From an uncultured Bacteroidota bacterium (GTDB lineage: Bacteria > Bacteroidota > Bacteroidia > Bacteroidales > P3), in the NCBI GenBank assembly GCA_902774395.1, contig CACYIK010000002.1:149299-213298 (forward strand): DNA of 64,000 nt. The letters are read 5' to 3'. A model generated the notes under the pieces. It made no database searches and had not been told where the DNA came from. It worked only from the letters and a program-made list of their open reading frames with translations. Position numbers and translations under genes: made by a program. This document shows positions 57,335 through 64,000 of the stretch, one piece after another. Position 1 is the stretch's first letter. Every line of letters starts with the position of its first letter.

Positions 57335-58555
57335 TTATTCGAACGACTTGATGGCCTCTTTGATGAGCTCCATGGCGGCACGCAGCTGCTCCTCGGTGAT
57401 GACCAGCGGGGGAGCAAAGCGGATGATGTGCTGGTGCGTCGGCTTGGCCAGCACGCCGAGGTCGCGCATCTTCAGGCACACATCCCAAGCCTCCTTGCCG
57501 TTGTGGGGCTTGATGATGATGGCGTTAAGTAAACCCTTGCCGCGGACCTTCTCAATCATCGGGCTCTTGAAGTTGCTCATCTCCTCGCGGAAGATTTTTC
57601 CTAAACGCTCGGCGTTCTCCATCAGGTGCTCGTCTTTGATGACCTGCAGGGCGGCGATGGAGACCTTGGCGGCGATGGGGTTGCCACCGAAGGTGGAGCC
57701 GTGCTCACCGGGCTTGATATTCAGCATGATGTCGTCGTCGGCCAGGACAGCGGAGACGGGCATCACGCCGCCACCCAGGGCTTTTCCTAATATCAGCAGG
57801 TCGGGACGCACGCCTTCGTGGTCGCAGGCCAGCATCTTACCCGTACGGGCGATACCGCACTGCACCTCGTCGGCCATGAACAGCACGTTGTACTTCTTGC
57901 AGATATCGTAGCATTTCTTCAGGTAACCCTCGTCGGGGACATAGACGCCGGCCTCGCCCTGGATGGGCTCGAGCAGGAATCCGGCCACCTTCTTGCCGTG
58001 TTCGGCCAGGCATTTTTCGAGGGCGTCGGGATCGTTATAGGGGATGCGGATGAAGCCGGGAGTCATGGGGCCGTAGTTGGCGTAGCTCTCGGGGTCGTTG
58101 CTCATGGTGATGATGGTGATGGTGCGGCCGTGGAAGTTACCCTCGCAGCAGACAATCATCACCTCGTCGTTGGGAATGCCTTTCTTGACGACACCCCAGC
58201 GGCGGGCCAGCTTCAGGGCCGTCTCGTCGGCCTCGGCACCGGTGTTCATCGGCAGCACCTTGTCGTAGCCGAAGTACTCGGTGACATATTTCTCCCACTC
58301 ACCCAGGCAGTTGTTGTAGAAAGCGCGGCTGCTGAGGGTCAGCTCGTGGGCCTGGTCACACATGGCCTTGACAATCTTCGGGTGGCAATGGCCCTGGTTC
58401 ACAGCGCTGTAGGCCGACAGGAAGTCGTAGTAGCGTTTACCTTCGCAGTCCCACACAAAAGCGCCTTCGCCTTTGGCGAGCACGACGGGTAGCGGATGAT
58501 AGTTATGGGCGCCGTAACGGGCTTCCATCTCCATGAATTGTTCTGATTTTGTCAT
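57335..58555 (-). CDS. rocD: Ornithine aminotransferase
   Basis: PLP enzyme converting ornithine to glutamate semialdehyde. 406 residues, with [67 protein letters not shown] and the PLP Lys in [12 protein letters not shown] at 58553-58555 is chosen as the longer frame has no family match; a -7 box lies 46 bases upstream. Confidence 0.93.
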   Translation of the reverse strand: MTKSEQFMEMEARYGAHNYHPLPVVLAKGEGAFVWDCEGKRYYDFLSAYSAVNQGHCHPKIVKAMCDQAHELTLSSRAFYNNCLGEWEKYVTEYFGYDKVLPMNTGAEADETALKLARRWGVVKKGIPNDEVMIVCCEGNFHGRTITIITMSNDPESYANYGPMTPGFIRIPYNDPDALEKCLAEHGKKVAGFLLEPIQGEAGVYVPDEGYLKKCYDICKKYNVLFMADEVQCGIARTGKMLACDHEGVRPDLLILGKALGGGVMPVSAVLADDDIMLNIKPGEHGSTFGGNPIAAKVSIAALQVIKDEHLMENAERLGKIFREEMSNFKSPMIEKVRGKGLLNAIIIKPHNGKEAWDVCLKMRDLGVLAKPTHQHIIRFAPPLVITEEQLRAAMELIKEAIKSFE

Positions 58556-58600
58556 AGTTGTATTGTTATTTAGGTTGATAATGCGTTCAAAAAAGCAGTG

Positions 58601-58608
58601 CAAATATA
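58601..58608 (-). promoter_or_regulatory. Promoter -7 box for rocD
   Basis: Minus-strand TATATTTG. Confidence 0.6.
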
Positions 58609-58725
58609 CACATTTTTTTTAATATTCCATATTTTTCTTCCCTCCACCCACAGTTTTTTTTTTCAAAATGATACGAAAGTTGAACGATATGGTAAATTTA
58701 TTTTGACCGAGTGGAAATAAATGTG

Positions 58726-58733
58726 TATCTTTG
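58726..58733 (+). promoter_or_regulatory. Promoter (-33 TTTG and -7 TATCTTTG) for the lipoprotein at 58774
   Basis: TATCTTTG with TTTG at 58702-58705, a 20-base spacer; the ATG follows at 58774. Confidence 0.65.
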
Positions 58734-58773
58734 CAGCGAAAAAAAGGACTTCTATCACCTTATTTTATTAACC

Positions 58774-59199
58774 ATGAAAATAAAAATGTTTTGTACAGGA
58801 TTTCTATTATTGCTATTAACAACCGTCTCGTGTGGTCCAGGATCGGATGTTGATAGTATTGTTAAACGCACATACAACAATGGAATCGACACCATTGACC
58901 TCGGCGAAACATTACCGTTTGATTGGGATACAATGTATTGGTTTCCTTCAAACATTCCGTTAGAAGAAATCAATTCCATCGTTAACATTAACAAATACTG
59001 GCAAGATGTAGGAGACCGGATTGTATTTGTCAAGGATGGAAAGATCGTTTATTATAAAGAATATTTCCCCTATCATGAGACTCCGTTGGAAAGAATTTGT
59101 TTCAATCCAAATTCAGTACAAGCATATCATAAAAATGATGCTTTGTTCTCAATAGAGGAAAAAGGAGATAAATTATTTATCCTTACCAAAATACACTGA
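58774..59199 (+). CDS. Small lipoprotein of unknown function
   Basis: Signal MKIKMFCTGFLLLLLTTVSC ends in the lipobox Cys. The 141-residue protein has no recognised domain. First of a run of four AT-rich orphan genes on this strand. The 8-mer box upstream and its position rule out a longer start. Confidence 0.75.
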   Translation: MKIKMFCTGFLLLLLTTVSCGPGSDVDSIVKRTYNNGIDTIDLGETLPFDWDTMYWFPSNIPLEEINSIVNINKYWQDVGDRIVFVKDGKIVYYKEYFPYHETPLERICFNPNSVQAYHKNDALFSIEEKGDKLFILTKIH

Positions 59200-59206
59200 G
59201 ACGCCA

Positions 59207-59221
59207 GGCACCCCGCAAGGG
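59207..59221. repeat. GGCACCCCGCAAGGG word, copy 2
   Basis: Same 15-mer as at 60808 and nearly the same as in the rocD terminator (57287-57302); lies between two lipoprotein genes. Confidence 0.6.
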
Positions 59222-59245
59222 AGAACCCGAATATAGGAGGTAAAG

Positions 59246-59710
59246 ATGATAAGAAAAAATATTTTTATATTTGTCGCATTGATAATGGTAGGGTGTTCCC
59301 ACAATAATCAGGATACTGCATGTTTAAATATGTTTCACCCAGACACAAACATTCAAATCGCAGACATCATAAGAATGGGAGGTGTTAGAGTGAAAGACGT
59401 TGACATTGATATGTATGAATTTAAAAGGGATGACACTCTCATCACGGTTAGTTTTAATACGGATTCGAACTCAACTTTATTGGGTTATGACTGGCTTGTG
59501 CCTATTCCTGACACCATTCAAGACACTGCCTTTTTGAATGAACTGAGTATGCGATATTCTGTAACTTTTAACCCAGAGAAAAAACTGGCGTATTGTCATA
59601 AGAGCAGATTGATTTTCATGTACTCTGTGGGGGAATATGAGGATGAGACCGAAATGAAATCAGGAAAATGTTTCCTATTAAAATACGAACCCTGGCTTTT
59701 GATGTTTTAA
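59246..59710 (+). CDS. Small lipoprotein of unknown function
   Basis: Starts MIRKNIFIFVALIMVGC with a lipobox Cys; 154 residues, AT-rich. No family recognised. An AGGAGG-like sequence precedes the ATG, unusual in this phylum, which seldom uses Shine-Dalgarno sites. Confidence 0.72.
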   Translation: MIRKNIFIFVALIMVGCSHNNQDTACLNMFHPDTNIQIADIIRMGGVRVKDVDIDMYEFKRDDTLITVSFNTDSNSTLLGYDWLVPIPDTIQDTAFLNELSMRYSVTFNPEKKLAYCHKSRLIFMYSVGEYEDETEMKSGKCFLLKYEPWLLMF

Positions 59711-59777
59711 TCATTCGACGAGGGTAGCCTATTCTCTTGCACTCAGCAAGTACCCCCAACAAATCACCTACGGAAAC

Positions 59778-60218
59778 ATGGTTAAGGTAAAATACATATG
59801 GCTCTTTCTCTCGTTTTTGTGCGCTCTGGCAAGTTGTAAAAAAAATAATAGCGAATGCCATAACTTGAATTATATTGACAACTTTGAAATATGTACACTC
59901 TCACCTCCTTTGTCGAAATACTGCTATGTAATCATTCACAACAACGCCGGCCCAGATACATCAGACACAATTCAAATATATAAAACCGAAAGTAACCAAA
60001 TCATGTTGTTTTATAGAAAGCATGGGCTGGATACAATATTTTTATGTGACAGATGGAACAATACTCGGGCTTTATCAAGCCAAATTCCCATAGAGAAGAT
60101 AGAGTTTAATGATTCAAGATTTTTTTCGAGTAAAAAAAACAATAAGCAATATATGTTAAAGTCTGAATATATACAAATTTGTATTCCCGAAATAAAAGAC
60201 ATCCTACCATGTTATTGA
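59778..60218 (+). CDS. Small lipoprotein of unknown function
   Basis: Starts MVKVKYIWLFLSFLCALASC with a lipobox Cys; 146 residues with three further Cys. No family recognised; third in the run. Confidence 0.72.
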   Translation: MVKVKYIWLFLSFLCALASCKKNNSECHNLNYIDNFEICTLSPPLSKYCYVIIHNNAGPDTSDTIQIYKTESNQIMLFYRKHGLDTIFLCDRWNNTRALSSQIPIEKIEFNDSRFFSSKKNNKQYMLKSEYIQICIPEIKDILPCY

Positions 60219-60260
60219 TTTTAAAAGCAAATTTGCCAAACATAATACAATCTTGAAAAT

Positions 60261-60731
60261 ATGGCAAAAGGAGACAAACTTTATTATAAAGCATTACATC
60301 TTGCTGAACAAGAGGATTACGATTATCATGATGTTCTTCATTTGTTAAACGAATCCATAAAATTAGGCAACAAAAAAGCATCATATGCGTTAGCCACATG
60401 GTACCTAAACGGCTTTCATGTAAGAAAAAACTTTAAAAGGGCATTCCCTCTTCTTCAACTTGCAATCCAAGGGGGACCAGAGAATGGTTTTGTTTTGTAT
60501 AAAGATGCATTGACGGACATTGCTGTTTGCTATGAGTTGGGCAATGGCGTAAAAAAAGACAAACACAAGGCATATTATTACTATTTTTTGGCAGCCTTAA
60601 ATGGCGACATTCAAGCAAAGCAAGAATTATCTCGTTGTCTTTATTATGGAATTGGTATCACGAAGGATGTGGAATTGTCATCATTAATAGATGAGTTTGC
60701 ATTACAACAAAATGAAGCAAGCGCCATTTGA
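60261..60731 (+). CDS. Sel1-like repeat protein
   Basis: A 156-residue helical protein without a signal peptide. Repeats of the Sel1 pattern are visible: KLGNKKASYALATWYLNG, DIAVCYELGNGVKKDKHKAY, AKQELSRCLYYGIGITKD. Sel1 proteins mediate protein-protein contacts and are often immunity or regulatory factors. Last of the four-gene run; its role here is open. Confidence 0.8.
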   Translation: MAKGDKLYYKALHLAEQEDYDYHDVLHLLNESIKLGNKKASYALATWYLNGFHVRKNFKRAFPLLQLAIQGGPENGFVLYKDALTDIAVCYELGNGVKKDKHKAYYYYFLAALNGDIQAKQELSRCLYYGIGITKDVELSSLIDEFALQQNEASAI

Positions 60732-60807
60732 TCACATCAGCAAATAAAACAACCCGGCTTAACCGCACGAAAACCAAGCGGTTTCACCTCCTTTGTTCCA
60801 ACGGGAA

Positions 60808-60822
60808 GGCACCCCGCAAGGG
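60808..60822. repeat. GGCACCCCGCAAGGG word, copy 3
   Basis: Identical to the word at 59207-59221. The surrounding gap 60732-60967 holds no gene. Confidence 0.6.
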
Positions 60823-60967
60823 GGCCGAGATTAGACGTTTATTCCTTTGTTTGGGTTGGGTGTGGTAGCCAGTGATTTGTCCGCCTGTCATTCCCCGATT
60901 ATTATACCATGCATTCTTCCGTTTGTAATGAATTGTTTTTTCTTATTCAACTTGAAGTTACCATGAA

Positions 60968-61669
60968 TCAAATGAAATCTTCGTTGCCGTAAAAAAAACA
61001 TCTTTTGTTACAATTATAATCCATAAGCAGCATTTTGTTCGTTAAAACATTATGCAAATCTTTGTCTATTGACACCAATTCTTTGATTATTTGTAAATAC
61101 TTGGGATTCATTGTGATTCTAAACAAACAAAATGCTGCAATGATCTGACAATTTTGATAATATGTCTTGTTGTTAATAACACGTTCAAGAACAGGGACTA
61201 CATATATACTTTGCGATATCCTCATGTGTTCGAAAACATACATTATTGCCGACCAAACCATTGGTAATGTACGTCGTTTTTTTATGGTGTCCAAGCAGAA
61301 GTTAAAAATAGTAACGCTTTCTATATTATTCCAATTTGCGCAATCAATAAGATCGGAAACAAATAACGTGTTTTTGTCATAAAGATGGCCGTGGATGTAT
61401 TTGTTTATTATTCCCAATTGTCTTTCTGTGAAGTGTTCGTATTTCTCTAAAATATCACCAGTTGAGAGTTTGTCAAGCGTCCTGTCGTCAAGAATGACAT
61501 TAAACACCTCTGTCGTGAGTTTGGGCAAATTCAGAATAATATCCAACTCTTCAGTTAAGAGGATATAGCCACCTTGGTTTCCATATAAAAAATCAAGATT
61601 TTGCGAATTATCTTTTTGTTTTTTTGTCTTTCGATTGCCTTGAGTGACGTGTTCCTTCTGCTTTTTCAT
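60968..61669 (-). CDS. Hypothetical cytoplasmic helical protein
   Basis: A 233-residue AT-rich protein, very Lys-rich at the N-terminus, with helical pairs (LPMVWSAIMYVFEHMRIS, IAAFCLFRITMNPKYLQIIK) that suggest HEAT-type repeats. Not recognised. It is in the accessory block and could be an immunity-type orphan, but nothing proves that. Confidence 0.65.
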   Translation of the reverse strand: MKKQKEHVTQGNRKTKKQKDNSQNLDFLYGNQGGYILLTEELDIILNLPKLTTEVFNVILDDRTLDKLSTGDILEKYEHFTERQLGIINKYIHGHLYDKNTLFVSDLIDCANWNNIESVTIFNFCLDTIKKRRTLPMVWSAIMYVFEHMRISQSIYVVPVLERVINNKTYYQNCQIIAAFCLFRITMNPKYLQIIKELVSIDKDLHNVLTNKMLLMDYNCNKRCFFYGNEDFI

Positions 61670-61768
61670 GAGTTTTTAGTTTTTGTTTTGCCGCAGTTCT
61701 TTCTTTTTTCGTTGATTTGGGATTGCTGAGAATATCTCGACACCATATAACCTCTTCTGGGAAAAGCT

Positions 61769-62131
61769 TTACATTATACTTTTAACAAAATAAAAGTCCT
61801 CATTTATCAAGTAATAATTGCCTATTTCATCGCACGAGAGAGAGAGATTAATTTGTTTTTTATCTTGGAACAATAAAATAATTTTGTTTTGATTTTTTTC
61901 ATATTTCCCTTCTAGACAAACCTCGCGACCAGCAACTGAATCATAATTGAAGAAATCAAAGGAGCCATTATCTTTCAATAATATTTTTACAAAAGCAGCA
62001 TGTGGTGTAAACCATTCTCCGGTAAATTCTTCGCTCTCCGGGATACATTCACTGATTTGCTTTTGATGTGTACATCTTGACATGTTCATCAAGAAACAGA
62101 GAGAAAAAACAATCAAGACAATCTTTTTCAT
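61769..62131 (-). CDS. Small lipoprotein of unknown function
   Basis: Signal MKKIVLIVFSLCFLMNMSRC with a Cys at the expected position; 120 residues, with GEWFTPHAAFVKILLKDNGS and GKYEKNQNKIILLF resembling the lipocalin-like META/DUF type of small beta-barrel lipoproteins. Not assigned. Confidence 0.7.
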   Translation of the reverse strand: MKKIVLIVFSLCFLMNMSRCTHQKQISECIPESEEFTGEWFTPHAAFVKILLKDNGSFDFFNYDSVAGREVCLEGKYEKNQNKIILLFQDKKQINLSLSCDEIGNYYLINEDFYFVKSIM

Positions 62132-62214
62132 AATATTAAACTTTATTTGCTTGAATTATCTACCATATACGGTTAAAATAATTCGTGTTTTCATTTTTCA
62201 AGGTATATTTAAAA

Positions 62215-63309
62215 TTAGCTTCTTCTGTCAAGCCCCAGCAGTCGGGTATCTGTGGCGAGACAGATATCGCGTGCCAAACCATTAAGCGAATGGAAACGGG
62301 CGTAATCGGAATTGCCGTCCATCTCCCACGGTGCCAGAATCAGCAGGCGTCCTGCAGCACAAGCATAGAAACGTCCCTGGGGTGGCTTCCAGTACTCCGA
62401 GATGGGCTCCTTCTGTAGGATGATGAGCGGCAGGTGTCCCGTCAACGCCTCCGCGACAACGCCCTGCTCGCCTTTCGAGATTCCAGGTGTCACCAGTACG
62501 GCGCCCTCCTCTGCCCGTAGCAGCAGGCGGACTTTCTCCTGCTCATACTCCGGCGTGAGGTGTGTCGGCACCCCCTCGCCATTCTTGCGATGGAAAAAGA
62601 CCTGCAACTTATCGGGGTTCTTCAGCAGGAAAAGGTTGCCGAAGGCAGCATATTCGCGGTCGTGTATCCATAGGTGTAGGCGCCGCTGCATCAGGTTTGG
62701 GCACTCCTCCCGGAGTCTCGCCCGGAAGGGGTTCTCGTCCATATAGCGGCAGATGGTCTCCAGCATCCCGTCTCTGATGATGATGCGGTCGTGGTAGCCC
62801 TTCTCGAAGAGGACCGGCCTCCAGCCTGAGGGTGAAACCTCAAGCACCGTCCCCACCGTGCCTGGCGCATCTCCGCCGGGCCTCCCCTCCTCGTCTTGCT
62901 GCTTCCACCAAGCCCTCGTGCATCCCGTCTTAAATCCACGGACAATGCTCCCCAGGTGTTTCCCTTCCGGCAGCCTTCCTTTCACCCTCACCAGCAGGTG
63001 GATGTGGTCGGGCATCAGTGCCACCTTGCACACCTCCACCATCGGGTAGAACTGGGGTATCTTCCCCACCTCCTCCTCAAGGACCCGTGCACCCAGAGCC
63101 GAGCACTGCAGATGTGGGTACTCTTCCGTTCCTCTCGCACCTCTCGTGTGACCCACGATACGGCCGAAGACACGCCGCCGTCCCTCTGTCACCAGCGTTA
63201 TCATGTAAACGCCCGGACGGTTATAGTCGTGGAAATGTGCCCTGCGGTGACCGTTATGCTTCGTCTCCTCAGGAACCAATCCCTTGGCCATCATTTCTTC
63301 CCGTGTCAT
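62215..63309 (-). CDS. REP-associated tyrosine transposase (RAYT, Y1 family)
   Basis: RAYTs are single-copy relatives of IS200/IS605 transposases that cut and join REP hairpins. Visible: HUH motif PDHIHLLV (His102, His104), a family segment GSIVRGFKTGCTRAWW, and the nucleophile candidate Tyr172 in FEKGYHDRIIIRD. A C-terminal extension of about 170 residues is not recognised. A REP-like 31-mer is found upstream (63341-63371) and, with four differences, inside the gene (62854-62884) in frame. A -7 box lies about 100 bases upstream. Confidence 0.85.
   Translation of the reverse strand: MTREEMMAKGLVPEETKHNGHRRAHFHDYNRPGVYMITLVTEGRRRVFGRIVGHTRGARGTEEYPHLQCSALGARVLEEEVGKIPQFYPMVEVCKVALMPDHIHLLVRVKGRLPEGKHLGSIVRGFKTGCTRAWWKQQDEEGRPGGDAPGTVGTVLEVSPSGWRPVLFEKGYHDRIIIRDGMLETICRYMDENPFRARLREECPNLMQRRLHLWIHDREYAAFGNLFLLKNPDKLQVFFHRKNGEGVPTHLTPEYEQEKVRLLLRAEEGAVLVTPGISKGEQGVVAEALTGHLPLIILQKEPISEYWKPPQGRFYACAAGRLLILAPWEMDGNSDYARFHSLNGLARDICLATDTRLLGLDRRS
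62854..62884. repeat. REP-like hairpin inside the RAYT gene
   Basis: Minus strand GAGGCCCGGCGGAGATGCGC and following CAGGCACGGTG; encodes RPGGDAPGTV between the HUH and Tyr motifs. Confidence 0.7.
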
Positions 63310-63340
63310 GATCCTTCTTTTGTTGTTTTCATGCTTCCAT

Positions 63341-63371
63341 CACCGCGCCCGGCACATCTCCGCCGGGCTTC
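63341..63371. repeat. REP-like hairpin upstream of the RAYT gene
   Basis: GCCCGGC (stem) ACATCTCC (loop) GCCGGGC (stem); 27 of 31 bases match the copy inside the RAYT gene. Confidence 0.7.
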
Positions 63372-63411
63372 AATCCTTCCCACTCCTCTTTCTCGTTTTT
63401 TTTTTCGATTG

Positions 63412-63419
63412 CAAAGATA
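63412..63419 (-). promoter_or_regulatory. Promoter -7 box for the RAYT gene
   Basis: Minus-strand TATCTTTG. Confidence 0.55.
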
Positions 63420-63673
63420 CGAAGAAAAACAGTATCTGCAAAAATAATTTCGGATTTTCCACCGAAGATAGCAATATCACTGACGAAGGCCTAAAAATGG
63501 GTCTTCGTAACCGATTTATTTTCAGGTCCTCATCATATCATCTCTTACATTACTCTTTATATTCCCTTTATGCTGTCTTTAATTAAAGTTTCTTTGGTAG
63601 GCAATATATAGGAGAAAGTAACGTTATGATAAGTGGAAAATATATTGTTATAGTAACTTAAAACCTTATAGAT
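63420..63673. other. Intergenic stretch without a visible gene
   Basis: AT-rich, no convincing frame, RNA or repeat seen. It should hold the promoter of the DUF6266 gene, but I see no clear -7 box. Confidence 0.4.
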
Positions 63674-64000
63674 ATGGCTATTATACGTGACGGATACTTG
63701 GGTGGGTTCCAGGGGAGGATGGGGCCGACGGTGGGATACCAGTGGCGCGGCAAATGGGTGGTGCGCACCTTCTCGAGTCACCCCCGCAACCCACGTACCG
63801 CGGCACAGCAGGAGCACCGCATGCTCTTCAAGCAGCAGGTGCAGCTCGCCGGCCGCCTCAACTGGGTGCTGCGCGAGACCCTCGACCTCGTCTCCATGGA
63901 ACATGGCATGACGCCGTGTAACTATTTTGTTATGAGGAATCAGGAGGCGTTCGGCACTATTACCACCCCCTCCCCCCTACGGGGTACTCCCCCTCAGGAG
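63674..64000 (+). CDS. DUF6266 family protein, C-terminus cut by the window edge
   Basis: Starts MAIIRDGYLGGFQGRMGPTV then GYQWRGKWVVRT, the characteristic N-terminus of DUF6266, and LVSMEHGMTPCNYFVMRNQE as in the family. Function unknown. The last visible codons (TTPSPLRGTPPQE) come from a GC-rich repeat-like run (CCCCTACGGGG...CCCCCTCAGGAG), so an element may interrupt or extend the gene here. Confidence 0.8.
   Translation, partial: MAIIRDGYLGGFQGRMGPTVGYQWRGKWVVRTFSSHPRNPRTAAQQEHRMLFKQQVQLAGRLNWVLRETLDLVSMEHGMTPCNYFVMRNQEAFGTITTPSPLRGTPPQE

Overview
The window looks like a chromosomal segment of a Bacteroidota bacterium, most likely of the order Bacteroidales. The reasons are: promoter -7 boxes of the TAnnTTTG type upstream of at least a dozen genes; a short primary sigma factor of the Bacteroidota kind; the bifunctional MurF-alanine racemase fusion; type IX secretion genes (porP, gldK/porK); families such as DUF4919, DUF6266, DUF2851 and BspA-type leucine-rich repeats; and many small secreted lipoproteins. 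HydF suggests an anaerobe that makes [FeFe]-hydrogenase. The housekeeping part is GC-rich. The accessory blocks (about 28.7-34.4 kb and 58.7-62.2 kb) are visibly AT-richer.

Layout. 0-7.5 kb: a partial DUF4919 gene, hydF, folA, cinA, two small membrane proteins, a shortened GH2 beta-mannosidase lipoprotein and a small lipoprotein. 7.7-12 kb: rpoD, rsmG, folD, ffh. 12-20 kb, all on the minus strand: a caspase-like lipoprotein overlapping a VIT/vWA/TonB protein, radA, a U32 peptidase, an alpha/beta hydrolase and a barrel-like lipoprotein. 20.2-28.7 kb: a 2582-residue cyclic-beta-glucan-synthase-like protein (GT84-GH94) and an FkbM methyltransferase. 28.7-34.4 kb: an accessory island with a nuclease-gene remnant, a membrane-anchored arginine-deiminase-like protein, a lipoprotein, Fic and a RelE-type toxin-antitoxin pair. 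This island contains two extra copies of the dnaK 3' end. 34.5-41.4 kb: dnaK, a D-Ala-D-Ala dipeptidase, tcdA, murF, a CPBP protease and tRNA-Pro. 41.5-55.7 kb, minus strand: an OmpA/PD40-like protein, lon, murF-alr, DUF2851, dnaJ, grpE, an OstA-like protein, gldK and porP. 55.8-64 kb: an LRR protein, a LemA-like protein, ornithine aminotransferase, a run of small lipoprotein/Sel1/orphan genes, a RAYT transposase with REP-like hairpins, and a partial DUF6266 gene.

The most striking feature is not a gene. Throughout the window lie more than thirty short degenerate arrays with a period of 7 bp (less often 8, 9 or 11 bp). Many have two inverted arms around a short core. They fill gaps between genes, often touch stop codons, and are also found in frame inside many conserved genes (hydF, cinA, beta-mannosidase, radA, the glucan synthase, murF, lon, murF-alr). 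In the beta-mannosidase two arrays sit where whole beta-sandwich domains of the family are absent. In three exported proteins an array encodes the hydrophobic core of the signal peptide. I treat this as the best candidate for an undescribed system or process here. The second is the pair of foreign-looking dnaK tails in the accessory island.
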